DNA from: JALHST01 sp038316335
GTDB taxonomy: Bacteria; Bacteroidota; Bacteroidia; Flavobacteriales; Flavobacteriaceae
Length of the DNA stretch: 64,000 nt
Direction of reading: 5' to 3'
Assembly (NCBI GenBank): GCA_038316335.1
Contig: JBBQAM010000005.1
Coordinates: 52,364 to 116,363, forward strand
The notes beneath the pieces were generated by a model. That model made no database searches, was not told where the DNA came from, and saw nothing but the letters and a program-made list of their open reading frames with translations. Made by a program: the position numbers and the translations under genes. Shown here piece after piece: positions 59,460 through 64,000 of the stretch. The stretch's first letter is position 1. Each line of letters starts with the position of its first letter.

Positions 59460-59912
59460 ATGAATTACAAAAATATCGTAGAAAGACTCCCATATGCTCC
59501 TCCCTTTCTATTTGTCGATTCCTTACTTCACATAGATGATGCGGGAGTTACAGGCGAATTCACTTTTTTGGATACCCTCGATTTTTATAAAGGCCATTTC
59601 AGGGGGAATGCCATTACTCCTGGGGTAATCTTGACAGAATGCTGTGCACAGATCGGCATGGTCTGTCTTGGAATATACCTGCTCGATAAAGAAGGCGCCC
59701 TTGAAGTAGACCGTTTAAGACTTGGCATGAGTAGCGTGCAAATGGAGTTTTTTCTTCCGGTATATCCCAACGAAAAAGTGACAGTGACCTCAAACAAGGA
59801 ATACTTTCGCTTTAACAAGCTTAAATGTACTGTGCAGATGCATAATGAACAGGGTAAATTGATCTGCAAGGGCAGTATTTCCGGAATGTTAAAAATTGCT
59901 GCCCATGAATAA
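59460..59912 (+). CDS. 3-hydroxyacyl-ACP dehydratase (FabZ-like hotdog)
   Basis: Hotdog-fold dehydratase of 150 aa. The family signature GHFRGNAITPGVILTECCAQIG carries the catalytic His46 and Glu60 in the FabZ positions (pieces GHFRGN and PGVILTE). The central KGHF..PG and FFLPVYPNEKV match FabZ/FabA. The frame opens 66 bp earlier, but ATG 59460 (MNYKNIVERLPY, matching the FabZ start) lies 43 bp after the SDR. Its stop overlaps the ketosynthase start by 8 bp. Expected to dehydrate 3-hydroxyacyl chains on the cluster ACP. Confidence 0.9.
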   Translation: MNYKNIVERLPYAPPFLFVDSLLHIDDAGVTGEFTFLDTLDFYKGHFRGNAITPGVILTECCAQIGMVCLGIYLLDKEGALEVDRLRLGMSSVQMEFFLPVYPNEKVTVTSNKEYFRFNKLKCTVQMHNEQGKLICKGSISGMLKIAAHE

Positions 59913-61191
59913 GCGTGTCGTAATTACGGGCCTAGGGGTCTGTGCACCTAACGGAATAGGCCTGGAGGAATTCGAAGAAGCCATGCGAAGCGGTGCGAGT
60001 GGGATTCGTTTTCAGCCACTGTTAAAAGAATTGAATTTTGGATGTCAAATAGCTGGAGAACCGTTAGTTAATAAAATAGACTTAACTAAATACTTTACTA
60101 AATTACAGCTTCACGGACTAAACGCCACTGGAATTGTTTATGGGGTCATTGCCGGAATGGATGCCTGGTCGGACGCCGGATTATCGGTTGCCCCCCAGGA
60201 AAGTCCCGATTGGGACAACGGGATTATTTTCGGTACGGGTATTTTGGGCGTCGATAAGTTTCGGGAGTCGGTGCATCTGGTCGATGCGAAAAACGTCCGT
60301 CGTTTGGGAAGTACATCGGTTTTACAGACCATGGCGAGTGGTATTAGCGCCTATCTCGGCGGTATTTTAGGGTGCGGGAATCAAGTAACCACGAATTCGG
60401 CTGCATGTACCACCGGCACCGAAGGAATTTTAATGGCCTATGACCGCATTGCAGGGGGCAAGGCAAAGCGCATGTTGGTTGGCAGTTGCAGTGATAGCGG
60501 CCCGTATGTTTGGGGTGGTTTTGATGCCATGCGCATCCTCCCGCGAAACTTTAATGATGCCCCAACCATGGCAAGTAGGCCCATGAGTGCATCTGCGAGC
60601 GGATTTGTTCCTGGGAGTGGGGCAGGAGCCTTGGTACTCGAATCGCTCGATAACGCGCTTGCACGTGGGGCGAATATCTATGCAGAACTACTTGGAGGTG
60701 CCGTAAACAGCGGCGGCCAACGGGGAGAAGGTAGTATGACCGCCCCAAATAGCGAAGCGGTGCAGCGCTGTATCAGCGAGGCCATAGTACATGCAGGAGT
60801 GAAAGCCTCTGATATTGATACGATCAACGGACATTTAACGGCCACCTCGAAGGATGTGACCGAAATCGAAAACTGGAGTTTGGCTTTGGGCCGAAGTGGA
60901 ACTGACTTTCCCTATATAAATTCGTTCAAAGGACAGTTGGGGCATTGTTTAGCAGCTGCAGGTAGTATCGAATGTGTTGCCTGCATCCTTCAATTTAAAA
61001 CGGAATCGGTTTTTGGGAATGTCAATTGTAACGACCTTCATCCAGCGATTAGGGCACTCGTTGACAGCGTCAAAATTCCGCAGAAAACGGTATCACATAC
61101 CCCAAAAATTCTAGCAAAGGCAAGTTTTGGCTTTGGTGATGTGAATGCTTGTGTTATTTTTGGAGCTTTTAACGACGCAAAAAAAGCCTAA
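59905..61191 (+). CDS. Beta-ketoacyl-ACP synthase (FabF/KAS II-like) of the T3PKS cluster
   Basis: Condensing enzyme of 428 aa. Triad complete: Cys168 (NSAACTTGTEG), His310 (NGHLTATSKD in place of GHGTST) and His347 (GQLGHCLAAAG). So it is an active chain-extending KS, not a chain-length factor. It elongates acyl-ACP and, with the dehydratase and enoyl reductase, probably makes the starter for the T3PKS. The GHLTATSKD variant differs from housekeeping FabF (GTGTPL..), consistent with a specialised enzyme. ATG 59905 overlaps the dehydratase stop by 8 bp. Confidence 0.93.
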   Translation: MNKRVVITGLGVCAPNGIGLEEFEEAMRSGASGIRFQPLLKELNFGCQIAGEPLVNKIDLTKYFTKLQLHGLNATGIVYGVIAGMDAWSDAGLSVAPQESPDWDNGIIFGTGILGVDKFRESVHLVDAKNVRRLGSTSVLQTMASGISAYLGGILGCGNQVTTNSAACTTGTEGILMAYDRIAGGKAKRMLVGSCSDSGPYVWGGFDAMRILPRNFNDAPTMASRPMSASASGFVPGSGAGALVLESLDNALARGANIYAELLGGAVNSGGQRGEGSMTAPNSEAVQRCISEAIVHAGVKASDIDTINGHLTATSKDVTEIENWSLALGRSGTDFPYINSFKGQLGHCLAAAGSIECVACILQFKTESVFGNVNCNDLHPAIRALVDSVKIPQKTVSHTPKILAKASFGFGDVNACVIFGAFNDAKKA

Positions 61192-61246
61192 AAAGTAGAA
61201 TTCCAGCGGATACCCCTATCCGATTCCAAATATCAATCAATAGCCA

Positions 61247-61501
61247 ATGACCCAAGAAGAGCGTTACGAAAAATTAAAGGAGATTATAAAAATATACCTG
61301 CCCGAAGATGTTTTGATCGACGAGATAGGCCGCGACAGTCACTTTATCAAGGAACTGAACATAAATTCGGCAAACTTGGTCGATATCATCCTGGATGTAG
61401 AGGATGTTTTTGGGATCACACTTGAAAATGAGGACATGGATAAAATGCAAACGGTTCAAGATGCCTTGGATATCATTGACCAAAAATTGGTAGGGGATTG
61501 A
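61247..61501 (+). CDS. Acyl carrier protein of the T3PKS cluster
   Basis: Acidic four-helix carrier protein of 84 aa. The 4'-phosphopantetheine attachment Ser is at 41 in NINSANLVDIILDVEDVFGI-type sequence; the usual DSL is NSA here, while the following helix (VDIILDVEDVF) is typical and fits partner docking. It is distinct from housekeeping AcpP and is best seen as the carrier used by the neighbouring ketosynthase, dehydratase and reductase. It ends 1 bp before the membrane-protein gene. Confidence 0.9.
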   Translation: MTQEERYEKLKEIIKIYLPEDVLIDEIGRDSHFIKELNINSANLVDIILDVEDVFGITLENEDMDKMQTVQDALDIIDQKLVGD

Positions 61502-61502
61502 C

Positions 61503-61934
61503 ATGAAGGGCTTTTTACAATGGGCGAAATCTAAACTCCTCGTCGACAGGCGCTTAATCATGCTGTATTGTGTAGTATACCTTCTTTGGGGCTTGGGAAT
61601 GAATTGGTTTGGAAGTGCTGTCGAGATTACCAAATTCAACAATTGGTGGCAGGTCTTCACCTGTTATTTACTCTATATGGTCCCCATTTCACTGTTGTTA
61701 CGGGCACTTCCGATCCATATGCAATATGCGTATGGTTTAATTGCCATGTCGGTATTGGAATTTTTAGGATATTCCTTGGAAACCTCTTATGTTTTTCCCG
61801 ATAATATTTTAGAAAGAATGGTCGGTGCACGGTCTTTCGGCTTGGCCATGGCCTTATTTTTCGCAACCTACTTTCCGCTGGGAAATTGGGCTGTAGGTAC
61901 GTTGTACACGTTTCTATATAAGGACCCTTCATAA
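61503..61934 (+). CDS. Small polytopic membrane protein ending the T3PKS operon
   Basis: I do not recognise the family. The 143-aa chain has four hydrophobic helices (IMLYCVVYLLWGLGMNWF; WWQVFTCYLLYMVPISLLL; AYGLIAMSVLEFLGYSL; SFGLAMALFFATYFPLGNWAVG, the last split). No known catalytic motif. Its position 1 bp behind the ACP makes cotranslation likely, so a role in membrane delivery or processing of the lipid product is possible, but this is inference only. Confidence 0.7.
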   Translation: MKGFLQWAKSKLLVDRRLIMLYCVVYLLWGLGMNWFGSAVEITKFNNWWQVFTCYLLYMVPISLLLRALPIHMQYAYGLIAMSVLEFLGYSLETSYVFPDNILERMVGARSFGLAMALFFATYFPLGNWAVGTLYTFLYKDPS

Positions 61935-61968
61935 TACCTTGCCCGGTTCGGTCAACTTTCCAAGCTGG

Positions 61969-62907
61969 TTATTTTTTTTCGGGAATGTTCAAAGAGGCTA
62001 CGATGCCCACAACAAGGGATGTTGAAATCACAGTCAACGAAACCCATTCAGGAATATCGACCTGATTTGAAAATAGCATCTTGAGGCCCACAAAAGCCAG
62101 GATAACCACCAAACTGTAGTGGATAAAGCGAAATTTCTGCAACATTCTCGATATCAAAAAATACATCGAACGCAACCCTAGGATCGCGAGTATGTTAGAA
62201 CTGAAAACAATAAACGGGTCTGCGGTTATGGCCAATATAGCCGGAATGCTATCAAGGGCGAATAGAATATCGGTCAGTTCAATAATGATCAACGAAACAA
62301 AAAGCGGTGTTGCGGCCTTTACCTTCAATCGATGTATAAAAAATTCATGCCCATGGATCGAACTGGTGATGGGATATAGTTTTTTGAATTGACGAAATAC
62401 AAATGAATTTTTTGGATTGAATTTCTGTTCTGCACCCCCCAACATCTTATATGCCGTGTATAACAAGAAAACCCCGAATACATAGATAATCCAATCGAAT
62501 CGCGTAATCAGGGCAACACCGAACAAAATCATCATGGCCCGAAATATGATGGCCCCCAGAATGCCCCAAAACAGCACACGGTGCTGGTAAATGGGCGGAA
62601 TTTTGAAGGATGCAAAAATTACGGCAATCACAAATACATTGTCGATGCTAAGTGACAGTTCGATCAAGTACCCCGTAAGGTATTTTAGAACGGCAAGTTT
62701 TGGGGTTAGATGGGTAGGATTATCGATATATCCGGTGGAAAACAACCAATAAATGACGCCACTGAAGCCCATGGCGACACATACCCAAATAGCAGTCCAA
62801 ATCCCGGCCTCCTTACTTCGAATGACATGCTCCTTTTTGTGGAATATGCCTAAGTCTATCGCAAGGAACACAATTATAAGGGCAACAAAGACGAGCCACA
62901 CTACCAT
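61969..62907 (-). CDS. TerC/Alx-family integral membrane protein
   Basis: Membrane protein of 312 aa with about eight helices. TerC signatures: SLSIDNVFVIAVIF with the acidic Asp in the membrane, HRVLFWGILGAIIFRAMMI, and the second ELTDILFALDSIPAILAIT. Alx/TerC proteins export manganese or help metalate exported proteins. No yybP-ykoY-type riboswitch was recognised in the 224-bp upstream gap (62908-63131). It converges with the T3PKS operon, 34 bp apart. Confidence 0.92.
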   Translation of the reverse strand: MVVWLVFVALIIVFLAIDLGIFHKKEHVIRSKEAGIWTAIWVCVAMGFSGVIYWLFSTGYIDNPTHLTPKLAVLKYLTGYLIELSLSIDNVFVIAVIFASFKIPPIYQHRVLFWGILGAIIFRAMMILFGVALITRFDWIIYVFGVFLLYTAYKMLGGAEQKFNPKNSFVFRQFKKLYPITSSIHGHEFFIHRLKVKAATPLFVSLIIIELTDILFALDSIPAILAITADPFIVFSSNILAILGLRSMYFLISRMLQKFRFIHYSLVVILAFVGLKMLFSNQVDIPEWVSLTVISTSLVVGIVASLNIPEKK

Positions 62908-63131
62908 GGAGGGAAAAAATTTAAACCGCCAAGGTAAGCATCATTTTTAATAATGGGAAAAGATTATGTGCTGATTGCCGAAAAGTTTTAGCCCAAAAGC
63001 CACGCAAAAAAACCGACACGACTTGAATTTTCGTGATAGTTGGTCGCATGACACCATGCAAGTCAGGCCTTTGTTTAAGCAAGACGTGCGAAATAAAACA
63101 AAGTATGATCGGCAAATTGAAAAGGGCTCCC

Positions 63132-63434
63132 TTAATGCGATTTCATTTTAGCCTTTCGTTTTTTCAACTGTATTTCAAGTTCATCGGTGGCTTTGGCGAT
63201 GGCCGCCTCGAACGAACCGAGATTGGCATCTGAAAAAAGACGGGGACCGGGGGCACTTAATTGAATGCCGCAGATTTTCCCCTTGCCGCCATCAGAAGTC
63301 TTCTCTGTCTTAAAGAAAACCTCGGCACGCACTATAAAATCGTACTTATCTAAAAGTTTATTTATTTTTTCGGCGACCAAGGCCTCCAAGCGTTGACTGG
63401 CCTTTACGTCGTGGTACTGATAATTAATATCCAT
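63132..63434 (-). CDS. hpf: Ribosome hibernation promoting factor (short HPF/RaiA family)
   Basis: Binds the 30S decoding region and helps form inactive ribosomes in stationary phase. The beta-alpha-beta-beta-beta-alpha fold is visible: INYQYHDVKASQRLEALVAEK, RAEVFFKTE, KICGIQLSAPG and the C-terminal SFEAAIAKATDELEIQLKKRKAK, the basic helix that contacts 16S rRNA. At 100 aa it is the short form, without the dimerising C-terminal domain. Confidence 0.92.
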   Translation of the reverse strand: MDINYQYHDVKASQRLEALVAEKINKLLDKYDFIVRAEVFFKTEKTSDGGKGKICGIQLSAPGPRLFSDANLGSFEAAIAKATDELEIQLKKRKAKMKSH

Positions 63435-63776
63435 GTTCCTGCATTTTTTATGAAATTATAAATAGGGGGGAGGATATCCTAATTATTTAAGGAAAATGTT
63501 TATTGGGATTTCGGAGCGTTGCTTCGGGTCACTTGGAACTCCATATTTTACGTAGAGGATGCAGCCTATATAAGGGAAAGGCCACTGGGTATCTTATGGG
63601 ATTTTGGAGCGCCAATATCCAGCTTGTAAGGATTTTGCTGTGAAGTAAAGGATAAATAAAAGTTAAACAATTGATAATATGTAGTTTATAAAAGACGTTT
63701 TGTTTAATTTTAGAGAAGTAATTACCTACAATTATCTAGTGCCCTAAATTATTTAGTACCCTAAAATCTGAAAACT
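63435..63776. other. Intergenic region between hpf and the right-edge gene
   Basis: About 340 bp without a gene. It is AT-rich in its right half (63650-63720) and holds a 12-bp direct repeat, TAGTGCCCTAAA (63737-63748) and TAGTACCCTAAA (63754-63765), 17 bp apart and just before the next gene. No consensus -7 box or terminator was found. Confidence 0.4.
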
Positions 63777-64000
63777 ATGGAAGCAGTCGTGAAAACTAGA
63801 GAACAAAATGCCCTGCTCCTCCGTCTCGAAAGAAACCAAAGAGAGGTAGGACAACTCAAGAAAAAATTGAATTCGTATGTGTGCGAACCGAAAACGTACA
63901 GCTTTTATGAACGTATCGAGTCCTTAAAACATCGCCTTGAGAATTTGAGCAGTACGAATTCTGAAATTATTCGTATGGTGCGGGAGAAACGGAAATCGGT
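63777..64000 (+). CDS. Coiled-coil protein, 3' end outside window
   Basis: An ATG at 63777 opens a frame that runs to the right edge (74 codons seen). The sequence is rich in charged heptads (LLLRLERNQREVGQLKKKL, RIESLKHRLENLSS), so a coiled coil is likely. I do not recognise a family. It is divergent from hpf across ~340 bp. Confidence 0.6.
   Translation, partial: MEAVVKTREQNALLLRLERNQREVGQLKKKLNSYVCEPKTYSFYERIESLKHRLENLSSTNSEIIRMVREKRKS

Noticed and set aside
62908..63131. Manganese (yybP-ykoY) riboswitch before the TerC/Alx gene
   Set aside because: No matching stem arrangement could be recognised by eye in the 224-bp leader.

Overview
The window comes from a marine-type member of the Bacteroidetes, most likely family Flavobacteriaceae. 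Four things point there: promoters of the TTG/TTTG-(17-23)-TAnnTTTG class, many lipoproteins with a Cys directly after a short hydrophobic leader, family-specific genes (DUF6340, the DUF5117/5118-type metalloprotease, fused alpha/beta 2-oxoacid dehydrogenase E1, a MutS2 without Smr), and a secreted GH16 beta-glucanase. Nearly all of the window is coding. I see no rRNA, tRNA, CRISPR array, insertion sequence or prophage. Genes are cut at both edges (DsrE-like on the left, a coiled-coil protein on the right).

Layout. 1-12 kb: UvrD-type helicase, GH16 lipoprotein, threonylcarbamoyl-AMP synthase, a large zinc metalloprotease lipoprotein, OmpA lipoprotein, glycosyltransferase, HsdR-N protein and holA. 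12-22 kb: fused E1 dehydrogenase, an M1-like protein with a dead active site joined to a beta-barrel, LOG protein, uvrA, and a divergent pair made of a TIGR03915-type DNA-repair-associated protein and a LexA/CI-like self-cleaving repressor; three GGA-N5-TCC operators lie between the pair. 23-34 kb: gamma-glutamyltransferase, ACP phosphodiesterase-like protein, glmM, a fatty-acid-hydroxylase family protein that has lost two histidine clusters, a lipid A type acyltransferase, rhomboid protease, LVIVD lipoprotein and TlpA-like thioredoxin. 34-46 kb: FAD/Fe-S dehydrogenase, aroC, SLC1 symporter, a truncated LuxR-like fragment, mutS2, DUF6340, and the DUF3307-SatD pair facing ung. 46-55 kb: a cytoplasmic substrate-binding-fold protein, nucleoside phosphorylase, DUF1835, SUI1, a c-type haem lipoprotein, MBL hydrolase, 2OG oxygenase, a second fused E1, a lipocalin-like lipoprotein and an OmpA protein. 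55.7-61.9 kb: a compact eight-gene type III polyketide synthase cluster. The end holds TerC/Alx and a ribosome hibernation factor.

Two regions stand out. The first is the biosynthetic cluster. A flavoprotein, a methyltransferase and a chalcone-synthase-type enzyme are followed by what looks like a dedicated type II fatty acid module (enoyl reductase, dehydratase, ketosynthase, ACP) and a small membrane protein. This suggests an ACP-bound acyl starter is built, extended and cyclised by the type III enzyme, then methylated and oxidised to a phenolic or quinone lipid. The second is the SatD-DUF3307 module. SatD reads as a class III nucleotide-cyclase-like domain joined to a C-terminal helix-turn-helix. 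Upstream of it are three perfect TTATAAG-N8-CTTATAA palindromes at an exact 29-bp period, between satD and ung. I know of no functional description of either system in this group, but that is recall, not a search.
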